Source: Ruminococcus sp. (lineage in GTDB: Bacteria > Bacillota > Clostridia > Oscillospirales > Ruminococcaceae). Taken from it: DNA of 50,470 nucleotides. Below, one piece after another: positions 17,995 to 26,218 of the stretch. The notes below the pieces were generated by a model. It was not told where the DNA came from, searched no databases, and was given only the letters and a program-made list of their open reading frames with translations. The stretch is from positions 1 through 50,470 of the forward strand of contig JAJQGO010000026.1 of assembly GCA_021200415.1 (NCBI GenBank), given 5' to 3'. The translations under genes and the position numbers were made by a program. Each line of letters starts with the position of its first letter. The first letter of the stretch is position 1.

Positions 17995-18023
17995 CAAAAA
18001 TTAAAGGGACATAAACTGTCCCT
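17995..18023 (-). terminator. Attenuator-like hairpin between scfA and scfB
   Basis: On the minus strand AGGGACA (18005-18011) and TGTCCCT (18017-18023) form a 7-bp stem followed by a T-rich tract. It sits just before the scfB ribosome binding site. Partial termination here would favour the precursor peptide over its maturase (inference). Confidence 0.6.
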
Positions 18024-18137
18024 CAGATAGACCGTAAACCGGCGAAGCGGACATTCCGCCGACGCCGTGATTTCAGCCCACAAAGCCCAAAGGCTCTGCA
18101 AAATAAAATATAAAACTAAAGTACAGAACGAGATAGC

Positions 18138-18275
18138 TTATCTCTCGCACTTCTGGTTTGCAACAGTGCAGGAAGTCTTGCAAGCTGACTGACAGGAAGC
18201 CTGACACTTACCGCAGCCGCCCTTCTGAGCAGATTCCTTGAGATTAGCCTTATTCATAGTTTTAATATGCTTCAT
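18138..18275 (-). CDS. scfA: SCIFF ranthipeptide precursor (six Cys in 45 residues)
   Basis: The predicted precursor is exactly 45 aa with six cysteines (positions 21, 24, 28, 32, 36 and 43). It has the hallmark leader MKHIKTMNKANLKESAQKGG and core CGKCQASCQSACKTSC. It is the ribosomally made substrate of the radical SAM enzyme downstream, whose known family members link Cys sulfur to a residue in the core. The start at 18275 has an AGGAGG-like site (GGAGGTTG) and gives the family length. SCIFF peptides are nearly universal in Clostridia, and some have been linked to quorum-type signalling; the role here is not known. Promoter at 18325-18353. Confidence 0.96.
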   Translation of the reverse strand: MKHIKTMNKANLKESAQKGGCGKCQASCQSACKTSCTVANQKCER

Positions 18276-18324
18276 AATACAACCTCCAAAAGTTGCGGCA
18301 TCCGCCGCTAAATTCATTTTCACC

Positions 18325-18353
18325 ATTATATCACAATTCCTGAAAAAATTCAA
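18325..18353 (-). promoter_or_regulatory. Promoter of scfA-scfB
   Basis: On the minus strand TTGAAT (18348-18353), 17-bp spacer and TATAAT (18325-18330), about 50 bp upstream of scfA. Confidence 0.75.
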
Positions 18354-18419
18354 TAGGATTCGGGAAAATATCAAGGCAAAATCAATTTTTAGTGAAAAAT
18401 AGATAATTCTGTGCAGAAA

Positions 18420-20345
18420 TTATGAGTCAAGTTCCACAAGCAGCTCAAAATCCTCGTCGATTTTGTTCTTGAGGCGTTCAATTTCTGTACATTTTTCATT
18501 CATCAATTCGTAGTCGCTGTAGACAGCCTCGGAGGAAATTTCCTCCGTGAGAGCGTCAATTTGTGCCTGAAGCTCATCAATTTCATTTTCAAGGCGTTTC
18601 ATCTCGTTCTTTCGCGCAGCCTCAGCCGAACGCTGCTGCTTTGTCCTGTAGACCTTGTTTGATTTCGATTTTGCAGCTTCGGCAGCCTTCGCAAGCTTTT
18701 CCGCATCGGCAGCACGTTTTTCCGCAGCCTGTTCCTCACGCAGAACGTCAAGATACTTATCAAAGCCGTACTCGTGAAGCCTGTACGTGCCGTCCTTCAG
18801 CTCAATAAGGCGGTCGGCGATTTTGCTAAGAAGATAGCGGTCGTGAGAAACGAAAATCACAGTTCCCGTATACTCGGCAAGAGCGTCCTCGATAGTCTCC
18901 TTTGAGGCAAGGTCAAGGTGGTTTGTCGGCTCGTCAAGAATCAGGACATTGCCATGCTCCTGCATCATAATCGCGAAGCAGACCTTCGCACGTTCGCCGC
19001 CGCTTATAACGCCGATTTTCTTGAAAACATTTTCCCCCACAAGCCGCACCTGTGCAAGAAGGCTTCTGACCTCAAGATCGGACATGGAGGGATAGCGGCT
19101 GTGAAGCTCCTCCATAACGGTGAGGGATTTATTCAGATTGGTGCTTTCCTGCTCAAAGTATGAAATTTTAACATTACTGTTCCAGCGCACAACCCCCTTG
19201 TGGGGCAGCTGCTCCTGAATAATTTTCAGAAGGGTGGATTTCCCGATTCCGTTATCGCCGATAATTCCGATTTTGTCGCCCCTGCGGACGTCAAAGCTGA
19301 TGCCGTCAACGAGAGTTTTTGCCGAATCGCCGCTGCCTACGGATATATCGACGTTTTTCACCTTCAGCACGTCAATAGGCGGCTCTACAGCATAGGTGAA
19401 GCGGATTTTCGCAGTCCTTGTTTCATGGAACGGCTTTTCAATGCGTTCGATTTTATCAAGAGCCTTCTGGCGGCTCTGCGCCCGTTTTGAGGTGGTAGCC
19501 CGAACAATATTGCGTGCCACGTAGTCCTCCATTTTGGCAATCTGCTTCTGCTGAAGCTCGTATTCCTTTTCCTGACGCGCGTCATTTTCCTCACGCTGGC
19601 GGACGTAGGCGGAATAATTCCCACGATAGCGTTTCAGAACTCCCCGTTCAATCTCGCAGATGGAGGTGCAGACCCTCTCCAGAAAATAGCGGTCGTGGGA
19701 CACAACAAGTATAGCTCCGCGGTAGCTGCGCAGGTAATCCTCAAGCCACATAATCGTTTTGAAATCGAGATGATTTGTCGGCTCGTCGAGGATAAGGAGA
19801 TTCGGCTCCTCCAGAAGCAGACGTGCAATGGAAAGGCGTGTTTTTTCGCCGCCGCTGAATCCCGAAACAGTACGTTCAAGCGAATCCTCGCCAAAGCCCA
19901 TTCCGTTAAGCACCATGCGTATCTTCACATCCGTGTTGTAGCCATCGTTTGCCTCTATCCAGGAGGAAAGCCGCTGATACTCGTCCGCGGAGGAATTATC
20001 CCCCATTTCGATTTCAAGCTCAATTTCACGGAGACGGTCAATTGCCCGATGAACAGGCTCAAAAACCTCGCGCATTTCCTCAATTACCGTGTTCTCGGAA
20101 TTAAGACCGCCCATCTGCTCGAGGTAGCCGACAGAGGTCTTTGCGGCATAGGAAATTACGCCGTCACGCTCCGTGAAGCGGTCAGGCTCAACCGAACCTG
20201 TAATAATTTTCAGCAGTGTTGATTTTCCGCAGCCGTTGACTCCCACAAGACCTATGCGGTCGCTTTCATCAATTGTCAGGGAAACATTATCAAGCACTTT
20301 ATTTCCGTTATAAAATTTGTTTATGTTTGTCAGACTTACAAGCAT
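18420..20345 (-). CDS. ABC-F family ATPase (Uup/YfmR-like)
   Basis: A 641-aa soluble protein with two ATP-binding cassettes and no membrane segment, the ABC-F pattern of ribosome-associated translation factors. Cassette 1 (about 1-255) has Walker A GVNGCGKST, signature SGGEKTRLSI and Walker B LLILDEPTNHLD. A linker (about 255-320) carries the charged interdomain helix pair (EKEYELQQKQIAKMEDYV). Cassette 2 (about 325-535) has GDNGIGKST, SGGERAKV and VLILDEPTNHLD. The C-terminus (about 545-641) is a coiled coil, as in Uup. Housekeeping translation support is more likely than antibiotic resistance, but sequence alone does not settle this. Divergent from purA. Confidence 0.9.
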   Translation of the reverse strand: MLVSLTNINKFYNGNKVLDNVSLTIDESDRIGLVGVNGCGKSTLLKIITGSVEPDRFTERDGVISYAAKTSVGYLEQMGGLNSENTVIEEMREVFEPVHRAIDRLREIELEIEMGDNSSADEYQRLSSWIEANDGYNTDVKIRMVLNGMGFGEDSLERTVSGFSGGEKTRLSIARLLLEEPNLLILDEPTNHLDFKTIMWLEDYLRSYRGAILVVSHDRYFLERVCTSICEIERGVLKRYRGNYSAYVRQREENDARQEKEYELQQKQIAKMEDYVARNIVRATTSKRAQSRQKALDKIERIEKPFHETRTAKIRFTYAVEPPIDVLKVKNVDISVGSGDSAKTLVDGISFDVRRGDKIGIIGDNGIGKSTLLKIIQEQLPHKGVVRWNSNVKISYFEQESTNLNKSLTVMEELHSRYPSMSDLEVRSLLAQVRLVGENVFKKIGVISGGERAKVCFAIMMQEHGNVLILDEPTNHLDLASKETIEDALAEYTGTVIFVSHDRYLLSKIADRLIELKDGTYRLHEYGFDKYLDVLREEQAAEKRAADAEKLAKAAEAAKSKSNKVYRTKQQRSAEAARKNEMKRLENEIDELQAQIDALTEEISSEAVYSDYELMNEKCTEIERLKNKIDEDFELLVELDS

Positions 20346-20398
20346 AATATCTTCCTTTTTTCATGATACAGCGCAAAAGCTGCTTAGACTATACGTTA

Positions 20399-20427
20399 AT
20401 GATAACACATTTTTGCTCTGAAATCAA
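20399..20427 (-). promoter_or_regulatory. Promoter of the ABC-F gene
   Basis: On the minus strand TTGATT (20422-20427), 17-bp spacer and TATCAT (20399-20404), about 53 bp upstream of the start codon. Confidence 0.55.
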
Positions 20428-20476
20428 TAGAAATCCCCCATTTCTGATTTTTATCATATTTTTTTACCTCAACCCC

Positions 20477-20505
20477 TTGAAATCTGTATGGCAATTTGAT
20501 ATAAT
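20477..20505 (+). promoter_or_regulatory. Promoter of purA
   Basis: TTGAAA (20477-20482), 17-bp spacer and exact TATAAT (20500-20505), about 57 bp upstream of the purA ATG. I see no purine riboswitch in the short leader. Confidence 0.8.
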
Positions 20506-20562
20506 AAGAACATGGTTGTCTTCTGACAGCTGCACAAGTTATTTATGAAAAGAGGAACAAAA

Positions 20563-21837
20563 ATGCCTGCTAATATTGTTGTCGGAACTCAGTGGGGAGA
20601 TGAGGGAAAGGGTAAAATTATTGATATTCTTGCCTCCCGTGCTGATGTAGTCGTTCGTTCACAGGGCGGTAATAATGCCGGTCATACTGTAGTTAATAAC
20701 GGTGAGGTTTATAAGCTCCACCTTATCCCGTCGGGAATCCTTTATCCGCAGACTCTTTGTCTTATCGGTGCGGGTGTGGTTCTCGACCCGAAGGATTTTA
20801 TCGGCGAGCTTGACAGCCTCGAAGCAAGAGGTATCTCAACCGATAATCTTAAAATCGACCCACGCGCTCATATCGTAATGCCGTGGCATATCGCCCTTGA
20901 CGGTCTTTCCGAGGAATTCAGAGGCGGCAGCGACATCGGTACGACAAAAAGAGGTATCGGCCCTACCTATATGGACAAGTATGAACGCTGCGGAATCAGA
21001 ATGTATGACCTCGTTCATCCGGAGGTTCTTGCTGAAAAAATCAAGTCCACGGGTACTCTTAAAAATAAAATTATTACCGAGGTTTACGGCGGCGAGGCTT
21101 TCGATCTTGACAAGGTAACTGAGGAATACACAGCCTACGGTCAGCATATCGCAAGGTATATGGACGATGTTTCTGTTCTCACCTTTGACGCGGCAAAGGC
21201 AGGCAAAACAATTATGTTTGAGGGCGCACAGGCAACTCTCCTTGATATTGACTTCGGTACATATCCCTATGTAACCTCCTCGCATCCCCTCTCCGCAGGC
21301 GTATGCGTGGGAACAGGCGTCGGCCCGAAAACAATTACAAATATTATCGGCGTTGCAAAGGCTTACACAACACGTGTAGGCAAAGGCCCGTTCCCGACTG
21401 AGCTTGATGATGAAATCGGCGATAAGATAAGAAATCTCGGCGGCGAATTCGGTACAACTACGGGCAGACCCAGAAGAACAGGCTGGTTTGACGCTGTAAT
21501 CGTCCGCCATTCCGTAAGAGTCAACGGACTTGACAGCCTTGCCATAAATAAGCTCGATACGCTTTCGGGAATCGGAACGCTGAAAATGTGCGTTGCGTAT
21601 AAAATGCCCGACGGAAGAGTTATCGAGAACTTCCCGCCGACTCTTGAGGAGCTTGCAGGCTGCGAGCCTGTATATGAGGAATTTGACGGCTTTGATGAGG
21701 ATATTTCAAAGTGCGGAAGCTTCGATGAGCTTCCCGAAAAGTGCCGCAGGTACATAGAAAGACTTGAGGAGCTTGTTGGCTGTCCTGTTAAAATGGTGGG
21801 TATCGGCCCTGACAGAAGTCAGATTCTCGAGAGATAA
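20563..21837 (+). CDS. purA: Adenylosuccinate synthetase
   Basis: Converts IMP, aspartate and GTP to adenylosuccinate, the first committed step to AMP. The 424-aa protein starts at the ATG at 20563, which gives the family N-terminus MPANIVVGTQWGDEGKGK including the GDEGKGK phosphate loop, and has an AGAGGA site. Other marks are QGGNNAGHTV, the IMP-binding KRGIGPTYMDK, FEGAQATLLDIDFGTYPYVTSS and TTTGRPRRTGW. It is a monocistronic housekeeping gene between its own promoter and a bidirectional terminator. Confidence 0.97.
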   Translation: MPANIVVGTQWGDEGKGKIIDILASRADVVVRSQGGNNAGHTVVNNGEVYKLHLIPSGILYPQTLCLIGAGVVLDPKDFIGELDSLEARGISTDNLKIDPRAHIVMPWHIALDGLSEEFRGGSDIGTTKRGIGPTYMDKYERCGIRMYDLVHPEVLAEKIKSTGTLKNKIITEVYGGEAFDLDKVTEEYTAYGQHIARYMDDVSVLTFDAAKAGKTIMFEGAQATLLDIDFGTYPYVTSSHPLSAGVCVGTGVGPKTITNIIGVAKAYTTRVGKGPFPTELDDEIGDKIRNLGGEFGTTTGRPRRTGWFDAVIVRHSVRVNGLDSLAINKLDTLSGIGTLKMCVAYKMPDGRVIENFPPTLEELAGCEPVYEEFDGFDEDISKCGSFDELPEKCRRYIERLEELVGCPVKMVGIGPDRSQILER

Positions 21838-21857
21838 TCTATAAATCTATATAACAC

Positions 21858-21885
21858 AAAAGGGCAGCTTAGCTGTCCTTTTTGT
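21858..21885. terminator. Bidirectional terminator
   Basis: A stem of AAAGG-CAGCT type with its complement, followed by a T run, lies between purA and the convergent amidase gene. Confidence 0.8.
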
Positions 21886-21886
21886 T

Positions 21887-22615
21887 TTAATTATTACTGT
21901 CAACAAACTCATTTATAGCCGAGAAAATTGTAAACGCAACCTTGCCCTGATACTCCTCAGTTTTCAGAAGCTCCGCCTCATCGGGATTGGACAGAAATCC
22001 GCATTCCACCATAACCGTCGGGTTTTCGCTGTAGTAGCACAGAAAAAGCTCCTTTCCGCACAGCTTTATTTCACGGTCGTTGTCAGGCTGGAGATACTCC
22101 ACAAATTTATTTTGCAGAGTTCGGGCAAGCTCCTCACTGCTGCTGTTGGTGTCGGAGTAGAACATCTGCGCTCCGCTGTATTTCGAATCTGTAAACTGAT
22201 TCTGATGAATGGAAATACAAATTGCGTTCGGATATTCATTGAAAATGGCAAGTCTGTTATCCATGTCGGAGCTTTTTTGATTTGCGATACCCTCAACTCC
22301 CTTGTCGTGAATTGAAATATCGGTATCTCTTGTAGTTACAACCTCATAGCCGTTCAGCCGCAGCATATCACGGAGCATAAGCAGAATGTTCAGATTGATT
22401 CCCTTTTCGGGGACGCCGTCAGCCGTTGAGCAGCCGCCGTCCATTCCGCCATGTCCCGCATCAAGAATTATAACAGGCTTTTCCTCCTCGTAGTCGATAG
22501 ATACGGGAATTGCGCCGCTTTGATTCTTATTGAGCAGAGCGTATCCGCCGAGAGCCATTATGGCGCATCCTGCTGCAATTGCTCCGCTTATGATTTTACG
22601 TTTTACATTTTTCAT
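21887..22615 (-). CDS. cwlD: N-acetylmuramoyl-L-alanine amidase, CwlD-like
   Basis: A 242-aa Amidase_3 enzyme that cleaves the bond between N-acetylmuramic acid and L-alanine in peptidoglycan. An N-terminal signal or anchor helix (about 8-28) directs it outside the membrane. Zinc ligands are His in LDAGHGGMDGG, Glu in VPEKGIN and His in ISIHQNQF; the catalytic Glu is in VMVECGFLSN. Length and layout match Bacillus CwlD, which makes spore-cortex muramic lactam. The symbol is given by resemblance; a vegetative amidase remains possible. Confidence 0.85.
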   Translation of the reverse strand: MKNVKRKIISGAIAAGCAIMALGGYALLNKNQSGAIPVSIDYEEEKPVIILDAGHGGMDGGCSTADGVPEKGINLNILLMLRDMLRLNGYEVVTTRDTDISIHDKGVEGIANQKSSDMDNRLAIFNEYPNAICISIHQNQFTDSKYSGAQMFYSDTNSSSEELARTLQNKFVEYLQPDNDREIKLCGKELFLCYYSENPTVMVECGFLSNPDEAELLKTEEYQGKVAFTIFSAINEFVDSNN

Positions 22616-22794
22616 TGCATTTCTCCTCAGTTCAGTGATTTCATTTGATAAAGAATATGCTGAAAAAAGGTCGGATATGCGTATTGTACCTGATGAGGAT
22701 GAGGAAACGTCGGGCTTTGATAATTTTTGAAATATGTATGAATCAATGTCAGTTTCTTTAACAAGCGAAAAATGAGGAAACTTTTCGGAAACTC

Positions 22795-22823
22795 TTGCAT
22801 TCGCAAAATGAGTTTTATATAAT
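22795..22823 (+). promoter_or_regulatory. Promoter without a following gene
   Basis: TTGCAT (22795-22800), 17-bp spacer and exact TATAAT (22818-22823). No credible reading frame follows before the terminator at 22931, so it would make a short untranslated RNA. Confidence 0.65.
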
Positions 22824-22829
22824 AAATTG

Positions 22830-22967
22830 GTAGGAATTATTGTTTATATAACAGAAGCTGACAAAATAAGGAACATAGGCAATTGTTCCATGACGTCAAG
22901 CTTACGCAATACGTGTGTATTGCCTGTATAAAAAGGAATCGTGCATAACACGATTCCTGTTTTTTTA
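22830..22967 (+). ncRNA. Candidate small RNA, about 135 nt
   Basis: Bounded by a good promoter and a strong intrinsic terminator in the 350-bp space between cwlD and the next gene. It can form GCAATAC/GTATTGC (around 22905-22925) and GGAACA/TGTTCC (around 22871-22890) helices before the terminator stem. The only ATG inside gives a 13-codon frame with no ribosome binding site. I recognise no known RNA family. Alternatively a remnant leader of a lost gene. Confidence 0.5.
22931..22967. terminator. Bidirectional terminator
   Basis: A perfect 10-bp stem (22934-22943 with 22949-22958) with a T run on the plus strand and A residues on the other side. It ends the candidate small RNA and the convergent membrane-protein gene. 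Confidence 0.9.
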
Positions 22968-23468
22968 TTTTGCCGATTCGGAAATAATTCCCTTGCGGAC
23001 GAGAGCATAGGGAATAATATAGGCGAGAAAGGGTATAATTACAAGGGGCAGCATTATCATGACCTGTGTGTCGGTGAGCGCTGAGGTTGAAGCGTCCGAA
23101 TTGATGAAGTTGTACGTCTGGAGAAAGTACGCGTTGATGAGCTTATGCCATTTGTAGTAGTCGAAGCCCCCTGTGGAGTGGGAAATAAACAGGATAATCC
23201 AGCTTATAATCGCAGGGAGAGATGACGTTATACCAACGGTTACGGGAATTATCGGGCTTGTTTTTATTCCCTCGGAGCGTTCTCTTTTCATATCCTCCGA
23301 AGCTGACTTCCAGCCGAAGCTTGCGAGAAGGCAGACAAGTATGCCGATTGTGCAGACAGCACAGATAAAACGTATTACTGCTGTTGAGGAGGTGGCAAGC
23401 GTCAGACCTATGAAAAGGGACATGACCTCCGCAGCAGTTATATAGCCGATAGCTTTTAAATATTTCAT
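22965..23468 (-). CDS. Four-helix membrane protein of unknown function
   Basis: A 167-aa hydrophobic protein with four predicted membrane helices. Family not recognised. The ATG at 23468 is chosen because AAGGAA lies at usable distance and the upstream codons give an unlikely Cys-rich extension. It is divergent from the 50-aa protein gene at 23556, with only 87 bp between, so the two may share a control region. No motif suggests an activity. Confidence 0.7.
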   Translation of the reverse strand: MKYLKAIGYITAAEVMSLFIGLTLATSSTAVIRFICAVCTIGILVCLLASFGWKSASEDMKRERSEGIKTSPIIPVTVGITSSLPAIISWIILFISHSTGGFDYYKWHKLINAYFLQTYNFINSDASTSALTDTQVMIMLPLVIIPFLAYIIPYALVRKGIISESAK

Positions 23469-23555
23469 AACAAAAATTTCCTTTTTAAGTTTTTCCATAC
23501 ATAAGAGCGTTATTCCGTGAGATAATATTAACACATCAGAACAGGAGGATAACAC

Positions 23556-23708
23556 ATGAACGGTATGGATTTCAAAATGCCGGCCGATGAGGCGGTTAAA
23601 ATTTATATCCCGAGAAGCTTCTCTTCAGGCACGGCAAAGGAGCTTCCCGAAAACGAGGCGGTAAAAATTTACGACACGAAAAAGAAGGATTTCCCGAGCA
23701 GTCAATGA
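23556..23708 (+). CDS. 50-residue protein with an internal repeat
   Basis: A short reading frame with a near-perfect ribosome binding site (AGGAGG, 7 nt before ATG). The predicted 50-aa protein is hydrophilic, with no signal peptide or membrane helix. It contains an internal duplication: PADEAVKIYIPR (9-20) and PENEAVKIYDTK (31-42), also visible in the DNA. Its stop overlaps the 3' end of the convergent znuB by 7 bp. I do not recognise it. The strong ribosome binding site and protein-level repeat argue for a real gene; the partner is unknown. Confidence 0.7.
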   Translation: MNGMDFKMPADEAVKIYIPRSFSSGTAKELPENEAVKIYDTKKKDFPSSQ

Positions 23709-24538
23709 GCCTTAAGCCTTCCCAATCTTCCCACAGCGGAAAAGGCAAGGAAAAACACGACGTTTACAATGACAATGCTTGCGCCGGGAGCTGTGTTGAA
23801 AATAAGCGCGATCAGCATTCCCAGCAGAAAGCTTATTACGGAAACAGCTCCCGAAACAAGCACAACTCCCTTGAAGCTCTTACATATCCGCATTGCCGTC
23901 AGGGACGGTATAACGATAAGACTTGATATGAGCAGCGAACCCATCATCATCATGCCGAGAACTACCGTTATGGCTGTGAGAACGGCAAATATCATGCTGT
24001 AGATTCCTGCGTTGACGCCCGTTGCCCGAGCGAAGCTTTCATCAAATGTAACCGAGAAAATCCGGTTGTACAAAAGCAGAAACGCAAGTATTACGATTAC
24101 CGAAAGCACAACGCTCAGTATAACATCGCTGTCGCTCATGGCAAGGATACTTCCGAACATATAATGGCTCACGTCATTTGTAAGCCCCGCCTTTGAGGAA
24201 ACAAGAATACCTATCGCAAGGGCAGTTGTGGAAAACAGGGCAATTGCCGAATCTCCGTGAAGCTTGCTGTTATTGTTGAGCCGAAGCAGTATGAACGCGG
24301 CAATTATTACAACGGGCAGCGCAACCTTCAGCGGAGCAAGATTCATAACTGCCGCAACTGAAAGCGCTCCGTAGCCAATATGTGACAAGCCGTCCCCTAT
24401 CATGGAATATTTTTTCAGCACAAGAGTTACTCCAAGAAGCGAAGCGCATATGGTAACGGCAACTCCCCCAATCAGCGCAGGCAGGAGTATAGAGCGAAAA
24501 AATTCGGGTGTGAACATCAATCTTATATTTTCTGACAT
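23702..24538 (-). CDS. znuB: Zinc ABC transporter permease
   Basis: A 278-aa integral membrane permease of the ABC-3 (ZnuB/MntB) family with about eight hydrophobic segments. It shows the conserved YSMIGDGLSHIGYGALS and the late MMGSLLISSLIVIPSLTA blocks. The ATG at 24538 is preferred because TTGGAGAG lies just upstream, within the end of znuC. It forms the transport channel with ZnuC and ZnuA. Zinc rather than manganese is inferred from the His/Asp-rich loop of the binding protein and the Zur-like regulator heading the operon. Confidence 0.92.
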   Translation of the reverse strand: MSENIRLMFTPEFFRSILLPALIGGVAVTICASLLGVTLVLKKYSMIGDGLSHIGYGALSVAAVMNLAPLKVALPVVIIAAFILLRLNNNSKLHGDSAIALFSTTALAIGILVSSKAGLTNDVSHYMFGSILAMSDSDVILSVVLSVIVILAFLLLYNRIFSVTFDESFARATGVNAGIYSMIFAVLTAITVVLGMMMMGSLLISSLIVIPSLTAMRICKSFKGVVLVSGAVSVISFLLGMLIALIFNTAPGASIVIVNVVFFLAFSAVGRLGRLKAH

Positions 24539-24542
24539 AGGG

Positions 24543-25241
24543 CTACTCTCCAATTTTTCTTTTCAGATGTGATACGGCGTATTCGTCAGGCGAGCCGAAA
24601 AAGCTTGTGCTGCAGCTGCAAAGGCACAGAATTTTGCTTGAATACTCCAGTGCGTTGGGAATATCATGAGATACCATTATAATCGTCATTTTATCCTTTC
24701 GGTTCAGCTCATAGATAAGCTCGTACATTTCCTCTGATGCGGCAGGGTCAAGCCCCGTGACGGGTTCGTCCAGAAGAAGCAGCTTTTTTGCGGCGCACAA
24801 CGCTCTCGCAAGGAACATTCTCTGCTGCTGACCGCCCGAAAGCTCCCGACAGCTCCGTGAAGCAAGGTCGGAAATACCAAGACGTTCCATGGCCTGTGCG
24901 GCGATTTCCTTTTCCTTTGCCGAATAAAAGGGCCGAAGTCCACGGCTGCCGAGACAGCCTGAAATCACCACCTCATGGACTGTTGCGGGGAATCCGCTCT
25001 GCATGGCTGTATGCTGCGGAAGATAGCCGATGTCCTTGTGAGTGAGTCCGTTTCCGAAGGTTATTTTTCCGCCGTCGGATTTTTTTATGCCAAGCAGACA
25101 TTTTACAAGGGTACTTTTTCCCGAACCGTTTTCGCCGAGAATACAGAGATAATCGCCCTCATCGATTGCGAATGAAAGGGAGCTGAGTACGTTTGTTCCG
25201 TCATAGCTTGCCGTAAGATTATCGCATTTTAAAATTTCCAT
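24543..25241 (-). CDS. znuC: Zinc ABC transporter ATP-binding protein
   Basis: A 232-aa cytosolic ATPase that powers zinc import. It has Walker A GENGSGKST, signature LSGGQQQRMFLARAL, Walker B LLLLDEPVTGLD and the H-loop MVSHD. The ATG at 25241 overlaps the znuA stop (TGATG), so translation is coupled. It ends in TAG four bases before the znuB start. Confidence 0.95.
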   Translation of the reverse strand: MEILKCDNLTASYDGTNVLSSLSFAIDEGDYLCILGENGSGKSTLVKCLLGIKKSDGGKITFGNGLTHKDIGYLPQHTAMQSGFPATVHEVVISGCLGSRGLRPFYSAKEKEIAAQAMERLGISDLASRSCRELSGGQQQRMFLARALCAAKKLLLLDEPVTGLDPAASEEMYELIYELNRKDKMTIIMVSHDIPNALEYSSKILCLCSCSTSFFGSPDEYAVSHLKRKIGE

Positions 25242-26218
25242 CAATACAAAGCCTCCTTCAGATTTTCGAGATTTTGGCGCATAAGGTCTACGTAGGTGAC
25301 GCCGTTTTCAAAATCCTCTTTTGATACGTTGTGACAGGATTGCAGGGGCAGCATCTCCGCACCTGTAGCGTCGCATAATTTTTCGGCAAGCTTCTTTGTG
25401 GAAAATTCCAGATAAAAAACGGTGTCAATATCATGCTCGAGAATTTCCTCAATGAGAAACGCCATTGTATACACGCCCGGCTCGGATTCCGAGCTGCATC
25501 CGCTGAAGGCTGCGAGATAGTCGAGATTGTAATCATAGGTCAGATAGCGGAACGGGAATTTATCCCCGATAACAATGAGATTATTCGGGGCATTTTCCGC
25601 CATATCGGTAAAATCGCTGTCAAGCTCCGCAAGAAGCTCCGTATAAGCCGCAGCGTTTTCATCATAAGCTGCTGAATCCTCCTCATAGGCTTCGCAAAGG
25701 GCATTCCTTATTCCCTCCACGCATTTTTCCGCATTTTTCGGAGATGTCCAGATATGCTCGTCATACTCGCCCTCATCGGAATCCTCGTCATCCTCGTCAT
25801 CGTCATGCTCATGGGTGTGTCCGTTGGGAGAAGCTCCCGGAACCTCCTCCTCGCAGAGAGGGTCAACGAAGTCAAACAGACGTATTATGGTTATGCCCTC
25901 CGTGTCGAAGGATTCCAGTATTTCATCAACCCAGACCTCCCCCTCGCCGCCGATATAAATGAAAACATCGCACTGCTGTATATCGGCAATATCACGAGGT
26001 GTCGGCTCGTAGGAATGCGCCTCCGCTCCCGGGCAGAGAAGCATTGTTATATCGGCATCTCCCCCAGTAACAGCTCTTGCGAAATCGTAAGGGGGAAAGC
26101 ACGTCGTTACGATGGAAAGTCTGCCGTCGTCAGCTTTTTCGTACGAGGAGCAGCCTGTGAAGGCTCCCGAAAGGCACATGACTGCCGCGGTAAAAAGGCA
26201 GATAATTTTCCTCCTCAT
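25241..26218 (-). CDS. znuA: Zinc-binding lipoprotein of the ABC transporter
   Basis: Extracytoplasmic solute-binding protein, 325 aa. The ATG at 26218 gives a lipoprotein signal peptide (MRRKIICLFTAAVMCLSGAFTGC, split as a basic start, hydrophobic core and TGC lipobox) and overlaps the zur stop by 4 bp. Metal ligands expected are His in GAEAHSYEP, His in the DEHIWTSPKN block, and further acidic residues near the C-terminus. Between them lies a His/Asp/Glu-rich loop (GHTHEHDDDEDDEDSDEG), the usual zinc-acquisition loop. Predicted cluster A-I family. Confidence 0.93.
   Translation of the reverse strand: MRRKIICLFTAAVMCLSGAFTGCSSYEKADDGRLSIVTTCFPPYDFARAVTGGDADITMLLCPGAEAHSYEPTPRDIADIQQCDVFIYIGGEGEVWVDEILESFDTEGITIIRLFDFVDPLCEEEVPGASPNGHTHEHDDDEDDEDSDEGEYDEHIWTSPKNAEKCVEGIRNALCEAYEEDSAAYDENAAAYTELLAELDSDFTDMAENAPNNLIVIGDKFPFRYLTYDYNLDYLAAFSGCSSESEPGVYTMAFLIEEILEHDIDTVFYLEFSTKKLAEKLCDATGAEMLPLQSCHNVSKEDFENGVTYVDLMRQNLENLKEALY

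Noticed and set aside
18420-20345. Antibiotic-resistance ABC-F protein
   Set aside because: The C-terminal coiled coil and overall layout fit the housekeeping Uup/YfmR group; nothing in the context suggests a resistance determinant.
22646-22732. A plus-strand frame tail reading DKEYAEKRSDMRIVPDEDEETSGFDNF upstream of the cwlD-like gene
   Set aside because: It looks protein-like but has no start or ribosome binding site of its own outside the antisense of the amidase gene; at best a gene remnant, so not annotated.
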